This document shows, one piece after another, positions 48,996 to 57,388 of a stretch of DNA of 64,000 bases. Under the pieces are notes generated by a model that did not search any database, was not told the origin of the DNA, and saw only the letters and a list, made by a program, of their open reading frames with translations. The position numbers and the translations under genes are program-made. The stretch lies in NCBI RefSeq assembly GCF_000344615.1, contig NZ_KB467824.1:3481513-3545512 (forward strand). The letters are read 5' to 3'. The DNA comes from Janthinobacterium sp. CG3 (GTDB lineage Bacteria > Pseudomonadota > Gammaproteobacteria > Burkholderiales > Burkholderiaceae_D). Position 1 is the stretch's first letter. Each line of letters starts with the position of its first letter.

Positions 48996-50337
48996 TCAGC
49001 CGTGTCCCTCGCGCAGCGACTGTAATACGGTGGCGACGCCCATGATTCTCTGTAATACCTGCCAGATCGTTTTGACGCCGGGTTCGCCGTCGTTCTTGCG
49101 GCCCAAGAAGCCGCCAAGCTGCGCGATCAGGCGCAGCACTTCGTTGAGGCTTGGCGGTTCGCCCGGCTGGGGCTTCTTCGACGGCAGATACGCGCCACGG
49201 ATTTCATCTGGGTCGAAGAACAGGGCCGCGTCCAGATCCGGGCAGGTGCGTCCAGCGCGCATCAGATATGCGACCCGCCAGGCGACGATTATGAACAGGG
49301 CCAACGCCCCGTCCGATCCGATCGATGGTCGACAGTTGCAGCGCTTCGACCTTGCAACCATTTTTGATGGATATTGAAATAAATTTCTACTTCCCAGCGC
49401 ACCCGGTACCAATCGATGAGCTCGATGGCGTCTTCCAGGGCCGGCGCCGCCCGGTTTGTCAGCAGGCGCTACTCCACCGGCTTGGCGCCCTTCGGCGCGC
49501 CGATTTCGCGCGCCACGACGCAGGTGACGGCAACGGTGCCGCCCTTGCCGTTCGATATCTCCAGCGTGCGCGCCCACAATTGTTGGCGGACCTTGCGCGC
49601 TTTTTGCTCTTCTCTTGCTGGCATCGTGAAGGTAATTTCCCCCATTGCCTCGCCGGCAGTCGTGTGCGCCCACAGTTTCTCGCCGTCGCCATCCGGCAGG
49701 CAGCGGTTGTGCTTGGCACCACCAGCCAGTCCGCAGGCGTGCCCAGCGCCTGCGCGCGCCATCATCGCCACCAGATCGGCCTCCCGGTCGGCGACGTACA
49801 CCAGGCGCGTCGCGGGCATCTCGGCAACCCGCTCGTAACACTCAATCCAGCGCGTGCTCTCCTTCTGCCCGTGTCGCACACCATCCTTGTCGCGCGGTTC
49901 CCGCGCCTTCATCCAAGCGTCGAGTACGCCGAGCGGCTCGCGTTGCGGTGTAAGCGCCAAGTCGGATGCACATACATGCCGCGCCGCGCCTCGTAATTGA
50001 GCGGCCCGAGCCCCTTGCCTCCCTGGCCGTTGAGGTCAAGTTCGGTGGTGTCCTGCACGCACAGCACCACCAGGCGGGCGCGCATGCGTTGCTGCCTCTG
50101 CTCCCAATGCGGCGCCATCATGTCGCGCCATTCAACGTCCGCGTTGCTAAGGAAACGGTAGTCCGCGCACGTTTCCGCCCAACTATGGCAGGCCAGCGGA
50201 ATGCTCGCAGTCGGCTTTGCAGTGAATCGTTCCATCAGTATCTTCGCACTCTTGTTGAGGCGACCATCTCCCAGGTCGAGCCCGGCGAATTCCCGTTCCG
50301 TCCAGCGAGTAGATGCCTTGGCCAATGCGTCCCCCAA
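48996..50337 (-). mobile_element. Broken Tn5/IS4-type transposase
   Basis: Reads as one Tn5-like transposase once repaired. The first frame has the Tn5 DNA-binding domain (WTEREFAGLDLGDGRLNKSA, CHSWAETCADYRFLSNADVE) and the first catalytic Asp in CVQDTTELDLNGQ. One extra base near 49958 shifts to the second frame (LALTPQREPLGVLDAWMKAR; VYVADREADL). A nonsense codon replaces Trp in KPVE(W)RLLTNR near 49469, and two more shifts lie between 49310 and 49400 around NGCKVEALQLSTI. The last piece, WRVAYLMRAGRTCPDLDA to the end, carries the dimerisation region. It starts at a TTG. Terminal repeats were not found. Confidence 0.85.
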
Positions 50338-50479
50338 AGTCAGACAGTAAACGCGATTTCCGGTTTGTTTACAACCCCGGCCTGCAACCCATTGAAAGTA
50401 ACATCTTTTCAGCAGGCGGCTATCGCCGGCTCAGAGTTGTGTATAAAGATATGGCCCAGACTGTATCAAAACGCGGAAC

Positions 50480-50636
50480 CGCCTCCCGCGTACCGCGCAT
50501 GAAAGGCCGACAGGTCGAGCGAGTCGATCGTATCACTGATGAAATAGACAAGGTGCCCCTCGAGCAATCAGGCTTGCAGCTCATGCGGCAGAAGCATCTG
50601 CTGTTGCGGATCGTAGGGAAGATAGCTCGTTTTCAT
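50480..50636 (-). mobile_element. N-terminal scrap of an IS1182-type transposase
   Basis: From ATG 50636: MKTSYLPYDPQQQMLLPHEL, then a stop (TGA), then LLEGHLVYFISDTIDSLDLS and AFHARYAGG before the homology ends. This is the conserved start of IS1182-type transposases, cut after about 50 codons and with an internal stop. Between it and the Tn5-like relic (50340-50470) the plus strand carries a short protein-like frame (RDFRFVYNPGLQPIESNIFS) of unknown origin. Confidence 0.75.
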
Positions 50637-50694
50637 TTGGTAACAACGTTTACCCTTCCGCTTTGGATCACATCAGCTTCTGCCGCGCACACTC

Positions 50695-51351
50695 CTAGTG
50701 CTCGACGATCTTCGACAGCACCGAGAAGGCGGCGCCGGTCTGCGACTGTTCCAGCAGGATGGTCAGCTCGGTGTAAGTGCAGATGATGTTGACCAGGTTG
50801 ATCTTGTCCCAGGCCAGCTTCTTCAGCACCGCGTGGTAGATCCCGGGCGTGCCGCGGCTGGCCGGGTCCAGGTGCAGCGTCACCGCGGTCAGGTGCTCCA
50901 GCCGCGCTAACTGGCGCTCCTCGCTGAACACCTCCTCGACCATGCAGGTCAGGCCGCGGCTGCAGATGATCATCACTTCGTTGACGCCGCGGGTGACGGT
51001 GATGAAGGCGCCGCGCTGCGGCTCGGCCAGCGCCAGCAACTGGCGCTGGCATTCGTAGCTGCGTTCGGAGTAGCGGTAGGTGAAGACGGTCAGCTCGGTG
51101 CGCGTGGTCAGCTCGCCGGTGCGCTCGCCGAGCACGATCTCGCCGCCCTGCCGCACCGGCAGGCGCTCGGCCAGGCGCCGCAGCGCCATCACCACGGCGG
51201 CTTGCCCGACCGGCTTCCACAGGTCGGTTTCGATCTGCGGCTGCAGCTGGCGCGCCAGCTCCGACAGGTTGATCAAGCCCCGCCCCAGGCCCTCGGTCAG
51301 GAAGGCCGACTCCATAACGATCTGTTCAACTTTGGTGGAAATCGACAGCAT
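50695..51351 (-). CDS. ACT-domain protein (uncharacterised regulator-like)
   Basis: A 218-residue cytoplasmic protein. Residues 1-70 are helical (MLSISTKVEQIVMESAFLTE, GLINLSELARQLQPQIE), with a look of a winged-helix segment; residues about 80-218 form two ACT-like repeats, as in VFTYRYSERSYECQR and NLVNIICTYTELTILLEQSQ. ACT domains bind amino acids. Similar proteins are often labelled aspartate kinase by mistake; no kinase motif is here. It stands alone at the edge of the IS-rich region, with normal GC for this genome, so it marks the return to core chromosome. Confidence 0.6.
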   Translation of the reverse strand: MLSISTKVEQIVMESAFLTEGLGRGLINLSELARQLQPQIETDLWKPVGQAAVVMALRRLAERLPVRQGGEIVLGERTGELTTRTELTVFTYRYSERSYECQRQLLALAEPQRGAFITVTRGVNEVMIICSRGLTCMVEEVFSEERQLARLEHLTAVTLHLDPASRGTPGIYHAVLKKLAWDKINLVNIICTYTELTILLEQSQTGAAFSVLSKIVEH

Positions 51352-51525
51352 AGTTAACTATCGCCTGCCCGGCGGCGGGCGACCAAGGTCGCTCCCCGCG
51401 CACGCGCGCAAAGACTCCGTCAAATGAGGTCTGGTTTCGCCTTCCGCCCGGCCTCGCGGGCCGGGTGCGGAGGGCGTCTCGGTAGCGCCCGCCAAGCGGC
51501 GCCGCGGCGGCCGCCAGCGGCGGGG

Positions 51526-51609
51526 CTATGTAAGGGGCAGTGGTGCCGCCGGCGCAACGCAGCGACGCAAGACGGTGAATAGAGCAGCCAGACCTGTGCT
51601 TGAAGTCAT
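51526..51609 (-). CDS. Possible 27-residue peptide
   Basis: ATG 51609 has GGGAG six bases upstream (GGGAGAAACAA ATG). It reads MTSSTGLAALFTVLRRCVAP then APLPLT. No family; the good ribosome site is the only support. Confidence 0.3.
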   Translation of the reverse strand: MTSSTGLAALFTVLRRCVAPAAPLPLT

Positions 51610-51900
51610 TTGTTTCTCCCTGTGGTTCCCGATGCGCGGTGTTTTTTCGCGGTCGTGCCGCGTGCGCTTTTTATCTTCCCCATTCGACTGATATTCCGAT
51701 GGGTTTTGCCTAGTGTAGAACGCAACATTAAAGGAATGCAACTAACTTTTGCTGAAAAATTGGGCATTGTGTTGCATTCTCGGCGAAATTAGAGCGTAGC
51801 CTCTAAACCGTTGCCATTCCTATACAAAACCCCGCAATCGTGCGCCTACGCCAGCGATTTCCGTGTACGGCCGCTCCCGCGAAACCCGTTCCATATCCAT
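51610..51900. other. Non-coding stretch upstream of the first M4 protease
   Basis: Falls in GC towards 51700-51900 and carries no clear gene. Its right end joins the promoter module of the protease. Confidence 0.5.
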
Positions 51901-51903
51901 CAA

Positions 51904-51983
51904 GAATGTTTTATTTTTAATATTTTGGACGCTTGCGTCCCATTTCCGAAGAATTTTGACTTGCCCGCGCCGATGGGAATAGT
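51904..51983 (+). promoter_or_regulatory. Promoter module of M4 protease 1
   Basis: TTGACT (51956-51961) and AATAGT (51978-51983) are -35 and -10 with a 16-base spacer. GAATGT starts near 51905, so its TGT is 49 bases before the -35, exactly as in the other two copies (54704, 60702). CCGAAGAATTTTGACTTGCC is the conserved block. A GGACGC/GCGTCC palindrome lies at about 51927-51940. The leader to the ATG is about 100 bases. Confidence 0.65.
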
Positions 51984-52093
51984 GTCGCCACTACCCGCTG
52001 CCGCCACCACAAGTGGCCACCGGGATGGCAGCCAGCGCAGCGGCGACCACGTCGTTCCCACCGCGTTTTTCAATCGATATCCATGGAGAAGAA

Positions 52094-54613
52094 ATGAATT
52101 TACGTAAGACATTACTCGCCGCTTCCATCGCCGCCCTGCCCGTCATGGCCTCTATCCCGGCCTACGCGGCCAATCAGTTGATGGCTGCGCCGGTCAACCA
52201 GTTGTCTCCACAAGAGAACGCCGGCCTGGTCGCCAAACTCAGCGCGCAACACGCCAAGGCCGGCCTGAACGCCGACCACAGCTTCGTCATCGCCGCCCAG
52301 CACCCCGGCGTGACCGGCACCAAGATCAGCCGCGCCCAGCACACCTTCAAGGGCTTGCGCGTGTTCGGCTCGGAAACCGTGGTCGTCACCAATAACGCCG
52401 GCGACATCGTCAGCGAATCCGTGGCCGACCGCCGCGCCGGCCTGGCCAGCGGCGCCGGCAACACCGTCGACGGCGCCGCCGGCGCCCGCTTCGACGTCAC
52501 GCCGTCGATCAGCGGCAGCGCCGCCATCGACCTGGTGGTCAAGGCCGTCGCGCCGCGCGCCATCCACTTCAGCGCGCCGGTGGCCGAGCTGCTGGTCTGG
52601 CCGGTGATGAAGTCGGTGCGCGTGGCCGGCGCCGTCAACAAGTCCGAGGCCGCCCTCAACGCGCTCGACCTGGAAGAGGTGGTCGACCACTACGAGTTGG
52701 CCTACCTGGTACAAACGCGCATGATCAGCGGCACCAAGCCGATCTATTTCGACACCGTCGTCAGCGCCAAGAACGGCAGCGTGCTGGCCCAGTGGAAGGC
52801 GCTGAAAACCGTGGTCGGCGTCGGCAACAGCCAGTACAACGGCCAGGTGCCGATCAGCACCACCCTGAGCGGCAGCAGCTACATGATGAAGGATCCAAAC
52901 CGCGGCGTCGGCGGCACCTTCGGCGCGATGGCCATCACCAACGCCAACCACGGCACCAGCGCCGGCAGCGTCTACGCCAACGCCAGCAACACCTGGGGCG
53001 ACGGCCAGCAATACATCAGCGGCGGCAGCACCACCAACGCCAACGGCCAGACCGCCGCCGTAAACGCCATGTGGGGCTTGATGAACACCTACGACATGTT
53101 GAAAAACGTGCTTGGTTGGAGCAGCCTGGACGGCAACAACACCGCCACCTACATCGCCGCCCACGTCAACACCGCCTACGACAACGCCTACTACGACGAC
53201 AATTGCAAGTGCATGTTCATCGGCGACGGCAGCTCGTTCAACAGCCTCGGCTCGATCGACGTGATCGGCCACGAAATGGGCCACGGCGTCACCGCCGCCA
53301 CCTCCAACCTGAACTACGCCGCCGAATCGGGCGGCTTGAACGAGTCCAGCTCGGACATCAGCGGCGAGGCCGTCGAAGCCTACGCGCGCGCCGGCGGCAC
53401 CGGCACCACCATCCCGAACAGCGGCAACGACTGGATGATGGGCAAGGAAATCAGCAAGACCGGCCAGCCGCTGCGCTGGATGTTCAAGCCAAGCAAGGAC
53501 GGCAGCAGCCCGAACGCCTGGAGCAGCACCATCAAGAACCTCGACGTCCATTACAGCAGCGGCCCGAACAACCGCATGTTCTACTTCCTGTCGCAAGGCT
53601 CGAACTCGACCTCCAGCAGCGACTACTACAGCTCCTACCTGAACAAGGCGCCGCTGGCGATGACCGGCATCGGCACCGACAAGGCCTACCGCATCTGGTT
53701 CAAGGCCCTGTCGACCAAGTTCACCTCGACCACCAACTACGCCGACGCGCGCAACAAGGTGCTGCAGTCGGCCGAGGAGCTGTACGGCGTCGGTAGCGCC
53801 GAGGCCACCGCCGTCAAGCGCGCCTACGCCGCCATCAACGTCGGCCTCGACGTCGATGAAACCGCCACCGGCGGCGCCGTCGTCATCACCACCCAGCCGG
53901 CCAACGTCACGGTCGCGCCGGGCGCCAGCGCCTCGTTCGCCGTCGGCGCCGGCGGCGGCACCGCGCCGTACAGCTACAAGTGGTACCGCAACGGCGCCCT
54001 GATCAGCGGCGCCACCTCGGCCAGCTACGGCTTCACCGCGCAGGCGGCCGACAGCGGCGCCGTGTTCAAGGCCAGCGTGACCGACGCTTCGTCGCCGGCC
54101 GTCACCGTGACCTCGGGCAACGCCACGCTGACGGTGTCGAGCAACACTTCCAGCGAGCTGGTCACCAACGGCGGCTTCGAGGCCGGCGCCACCGGCTGGA
54201 GCGGCACCACCGGCGCCATCGGCACCTTCGCCGGCCAGAGCGCCTTCGAGGGCAGCAAGTACGCCTGGCTGGGCGGCAACGGCACGACCTCGACGGAAAC
54301 GCTGTCGCAGAGCGTGACGATTCCGGCGTCGGCCACCGCGGCCACGCTGAGCTTCGCGCTGCACATCGACACGGCCGAAACCGGCAGCACGGTTTACGAC
54401 ACGCTGAAGGTCACCGTGAAGAACGCCGCCGGCACCGTGCTCGGCACCCTGGCCACGTACAGCAACACGGCCCCGGCCAGTGGCTACCAGAGCCGCACCT
54501 TCAGCCTGCTCGCCTACAAGGGCCAGACCGTGCAGATCTCGTTCGGCATGACCGAGGACGCGTCGCTGCAAACCTCGTTCGTCGTCGACAAGGTCAGCCT
54601 GGTCACCCAGTAA
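52094..54613 (+). CDS. Secreted thermolysin-like (M4) metalloprotease with Ig-like and C-terminal beta domains
   Basis: An 839-residue exoprotease. Order: signal peptide (1-26, ending PAYA); FTP/PepSY propeptide (about 35-230), which folds and then inhibits the enzyme; M4 catalytic domain with zinc motif HEMGH at 393-397 and the third ligand in GGLNESSSDISGE; Ig-like domain (about 597-685, ITTQPANVTVAPGASASFAV); C-terminal jelly-roll of about 150 residues (NGGFEAGATGWSG to VDKVSLVTQ), likely for substrate or surface binding. GGAGAAG precedes the ATG; the frame continues upstream without a start. It is the first of two tandem M4 genes. Confidence 0.92.
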   Translation: MNLRKTLLAASIAALPVMASIPAYAANQLMAAPVNQLSPQENAGLVAKLSAQHAKAGLNADHSFVIAAQHPGVTGTKISRAQHTFKGLRVFGSETVVVTNNAGDIVSESVADRRAGLASGAGNTVDGAAGARFDVTPSISGSAAIDLVVKAVAPRAIHFSAPVAELLVWPVMKSVRVAGAVNKSEAALNALDLEEVVDHYELAYLVQTRMISGTKPIYFDTVVSAKNGSVLAQWKALKTVVGVGNSQYNGQVPISTTLSGSSYMMKDPNRGVGGTFGAMAITNANHGTSAGSVYANASNTWGDGQQYISGGSTTNANGQTAAVNAMWGLMNTYDMLKNVLGWSSLDGNNTATYIAAHVNTAYDNAYYDDNCKCMFIGDGSSFNSLGSIDVIGHEMGHGVTAATSNLNYAAESGGLNESSSDISGEAVEAYARAGGTGTTIPNSGNDWMMGKEISKTGQPLRWMFKPSKDGSSPNAWSSTIKNLDVHYSSGPNNRMFYFLSQGSNSTSSSDYYSSYLNKAPLAMTGIGTDKAYRIWFKALSTKFTSTTNYADARNKVLQSAEELYGVGSAEATAVKRAYAAINVGLDVDETATGGAVVITTQPANVTVAPGASASFAVGAGGGTAPYSYKWYRNGALISGATSASYGFTAQAADSGAVFKASVTDASSPAVTVTSGNATLTVSSNTSSELVTNGGFEAGATGWSGTTGAIGTFAGQSAFEGSKYAWLGGNGTTSTETLSQSVTIPASATAATLSFALHIDTAETGSTVYDTLKVTVKNAAGTVLGTLATYSNTAPASGYQSRTFSLLAYKGQTVQISFGMTEDASLQTSFVVDKVSLVTQ

Positions 54614-54660
54614 GCCAGCCGGCGTTGCCGCCCGGCGCGCCTGGGGCGCGCCGGGCCACC

Positions 54661-54692
54661 GGCCCGGGAGCGCGCAGCCCCCGGGCCTTTTT
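54661..54692 (+). terminator. Rho-independent terminator of M4 protease 1
   Basis: GGCCCGGG (54661-54668) pairs with CCCGGGCC (54680-54687), followed by TTTTT. A second perfect hairpin (arms CCCGGCGCGCC and GGCGCGCCGGG) lies just upstream at about 54631-54655. Confidence 0.85.
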
Positions 54693-54700
54693 ACGCCCGC

Positions 54701-54780
54701 GAATGTCCCATTTTGAACAAGCGCCCGCCTTTCGACGAATTTGCGAAGATTTTTGACTTGCCGGCGTCGATAGGAATAGT
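54701..54780 (+). promoter_or_regulatory. Promoter module of M4 protease 2
   Basis: GAATGTCCCATTTTGAACA (54701-) is an imperfect inverted repeat, then CGAAGATTTTTGACTTGCCG, with -35 TTGACT (54753-54758), 16-base spacer and AATAGT (54775-54780). Same spacing as the modules at 51904 and 60698. Confidence 0.7.
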
Positions 54781-54891
54781 GTCGCTTTACCCGGCGTTTC
54801 CGCTTCGCACACGCCGACATGAACCACGCGTTCTGCAGACGGCCGCATTGGGCCCACAACCATGTCAAATAACAATACCCCCGGAGATTAC

Positions 54892-57144
54892 ATGAACTTA
54901 CGTCAGACCTTGCTTGCAGCAGCTATCGGCGCCCTGCCCATGATGATGGCGGCCCAGGCGCACGCCGCCGGCCCCTTCATGATGGCCGCCCCGGTGGCCC
55001 AGATGTCGCCGCAGGAAAGCGCCGGCCTGGTCGCCAAGCTGTCCGCGCAACACGGCAAGGCCGGCTTAAACGCCGACCACGGCTTCGCCGTCGGCACGCA
55101 GCACCCCGGCGTCGCCGGCACCCGGATCAGCCGCGCCCAGCACACCTTCAAGGGCCTGCGCGTGTTCGGCTCGGAAACCGTGGTCGTCACCGACGGCGCC
55201 GGTGCCATCGTCAGCGAATCGGTGTCGGACCGCCGCGCCGGCCTGGGCAACGGCGCCGGTAACGCCCTCGACGGCCGCGGCAACGCCCAGCTCGACGTCA
55301 ATCCGACGCTGAACCAGATCGGCGCGATCGACCTGGTGGTCAAGGGCGTCGCCCCGCGCGGTATCCACCAGACGGCGCCGTCGGCCGAGCTGCTGGTCTG
55401 GCCGGTGATGAAGTCGGTGCGCGTCGCCGACGCCCTGAGCAAGTCCGAGAGCGCCCTCAACGCGCTTGACATGGAAAACGTCGTCGAACGTTACGAACTG
55501 GCCTATCTGGTCAAAACCCGCATGACCAGCGCCAACAAACCGGTGTTCTTCGACACCGTCGTCAGCGCCAAGGACGGCCGCGTGCTGGCCCAATGGTCGG
55601 CGCTGCAAACCGTGGTCGGCACCGGCAACAGCCAATACAACGGCGCCGTGCCCATCAACACCACGCTGAGCGGCACCACCTACTCGATGAAGGACGCCAC
55701 CCGCGGCGTCGGCGGACCGTACGGCGGCATGGCCATCACCAACGTCAACCACGGCAGCAGCGGCGGCAGCGTCTACACCAACACCAGCAACACCTGGGGC
55801 GACGGCCAGCAATACCTGGCCGGCGGCAGCACCACCAACGCCAACGGCCAGACCGCGGCCGTGAACGCCATGTGGGGCTTGATGAACACCTACGACATGC
55901 TGAAGAACACGCTTGGCTGGAGCAGCCTGGACGGCAACAACACCGCCTCCTACATCGGCGTCCACTTCAAGACCGCCGAGGACAACGCCTACTACGACGA
56001 CACCTGCAAATGCATGTACATCGGCGACGGCAACACCATGTTCAAAAATCTCGGTTCGATCGACGTGATCGGCCATGAAATGGGCCACGGCGTCACCGCC
56101 GCCACCTCCAACCTGGTCTACACCGCCGAATCGGGCGGCTTGAACGAATCGAGCTCGGACATCAGCGGCGAGGCCGTCGAAGCCTACGCGCGCGCCGGCG
56201 GCACCGGCGCCACCATCCCGAACAGCGGCAACGACTGGATGATGGGCAGCGAAATCAGCAAGTCCGGCCAGCCGCTGCGCTGGATGTACAAGCCAAGCAA
56301 GGACGGCACCAGCCCGAACGCCTGGAGCAGCACGCTGAAGAACCTGAACGTGCATTACAGCAGCGGCCCGAACAACCGCATGTTCTACTTCCTGTCGCAG
56401 GGTTCGAACGCCACCACCACCAGCGACTACTACAGCTCCTACCTGAACAAGGCGCCGCTGGCGATGACCGGCATCGGCACCGACAAGGCCTACCGCATCT
56501 GGTTCAAGGCCCTGACCACCAAGTTCACCTCGTCGACCGACTACGCCGACGCGCGCAACAAGGTGCTGCTGGCGGCCGAGGAACTGTACGGCGCCACCAG
56601 CAAGGAAGCGACCGCCGTGAAACGCGCCTACGCCGCCATCAACGTCGGCCTCGACGTCGATGAAGGCACCGTCGTGGCGGGCACCGAGCGCCTGCTGAAC
56701 GGCGGCTTCGAGTCCGGCGCCACCAGCTGGACCGGCAGCACCGCCACCATCGGCACCTTCACCGGCCAAAGCGCCTTTGAAGGCAGCAAGTACGCCTGGT
56801 TGGGCGGCAAGGGCGTCAGCACCTCGCAATCGCTGTCGCAAAGCGTGGCCATTCCAAGCACCGCCACCGCGGCCAGCCTGAGCTTCGCGCTGCACATCGA
56901 TACGGCCGAAAGCGGCACGACCGCCTACGACAAGCTGGTGGTGACCGTGAAGAACACGGCCGGCACCGTGCTCGGCACCCTGGCCACCTACAGCAACGCC
57001 AACGCCGCCACCGGCTACCAGAGCCGCAGCTTCAGCCTGCTGGCCTACAAGGGCCAGACCGTGCAGATCTCGTTCGCCATGACGGAAGACTCGTCGATGC
57101 AAACCTCGTTCGTGGTCGACAAGGTCAGCGTGCTGGCGCAATAA
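54892..57144 (+). CDS. Secreted thermolysin-like (M4) metalloprotease, second tandem copy
   Basis: A 750-residue paralogue of the gene before it. Signal peptide (MNLRQTLLAAAIGALPMMMA, ending AHA), FTP/PepSY propeptide, M4 domain with HEMGH at 395-399 and GGLNESSSDISGE, then directly the jelly-roll (NGGFESGATSWTGS to VDKVSVLAQ). The Ig-like domain of copy 1 is missing, which accounts for most of the length difference. The catalytic regions are close to identical, so this is a fairly recent duplication. GGAG precedes the ATG. Its own promoter module and the terminator of copy 1 make it a separate unit. Confidence 0.92.
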   Translation: MNLRQTLLAAAIGALPMMMAAQAHAAGPFMMAAPVAQMSPQESAGLVAKLSAQHGKAGLNADHGFAVGTQHPGVAGTRISRAQHTFKGLRVFGSETVVVTDGAGAIVSESVSDRRAGLGNGAGNALDGRGNAQLDVNPTLNQIGAIDLVVKGVAPRGIHQTAPSAELLVWPVMKSVRVADALSKSESALNALDMENVVERYELAYLVKTRMTSANKPVFFDTVVSAKDGRVLAQWSALQTVVGTGNSQYNGAVPINTTLSGTTYSMKDATRGVGGPYGGMAITNVNHGSSGGSVYTNTSNTWGDGQQYLAGGSTTNANGQTAAVNAMWGLMNTYDMLKNTLGWSSLDGNNTASYIGVHFKTAEDNAYYDDTCKCMYIGDGNTMFKNLGSIDVIGHEMGHGVTAATSNLVYTAESGGLNESSSDISGEAVEAYARAGGTGATIPNSGNDWMMGSEISKSGQPLRWMYKPSKDGTSPNAWSSTLKNLNVHYSSGPNNRMFYFLSQGSNATTTSDYYSSYLNKAPLAMTGIGTDKAYRIWFKALTTKFTSSTDYADARNKVLLAAEELYGATSKEATAVKRAYAAINVGLDVDEGTVVAGTERLLNGGFESGATSWTGSTATIGTFTGQSAFEGSKYAWLGGKGVSTSQSLSQSVAIPSTATAASLSFALHIDTAESGTTAYDKLVVTVKNTAGTVLGTLATYSNANAATGYQSRSFSLLAYKGQTVQISFAMTEDSSMQTSFVVDKVSVLAQ

Positions 57145-57152
57145 TACCGCTT

Positions 57153-57179
57153 ACCGCCCCGCGCACTCTGCGGGGCGGT
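57153..57179 (+). terminator. Stem-loop after M4 protease 2
   Basis: ACCGCCCCGC (57153-57162) and GCGGGGCGGT (57170-57179) are perfect arms around a 7-base loop, nine bases after the stop. No T run. Confidence 0.6.
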
Positions 57180-57388
57180 CGCCAAGCGGCGAAGCCGGCC
57201 CCGGACGCCGGTCATGCCGCCAATACGCTAAGGTTCGACACTTGGTAACATTGGCGTCCAACTGCCACCCAACAGCGCCCGCCCGGCCGACTCGGCAATC
57301 CGATCGGAGAGCGCCTCGCTGGCGACTGCGCGACGACCTGTGCGCCGCCCGCCCCAAGGAGATCCACGATCTCAGATCATTAGCGCAC

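Noticed and set aside
48631-49377. 248-codon plus-strand frame across the SEC-C edge and the Tn5-like relic
   Set aside because: No ribosome site or family pattern, and the right half is antisense to the transposase.
50313-50470. Plus-strand frame with RDFRFVYNPGLQPIESNIFS
   Set aside because: Looks protein-like but is short, has no start of its own and runs into antisense of the IS1182 scrap; noted only as possible debris.
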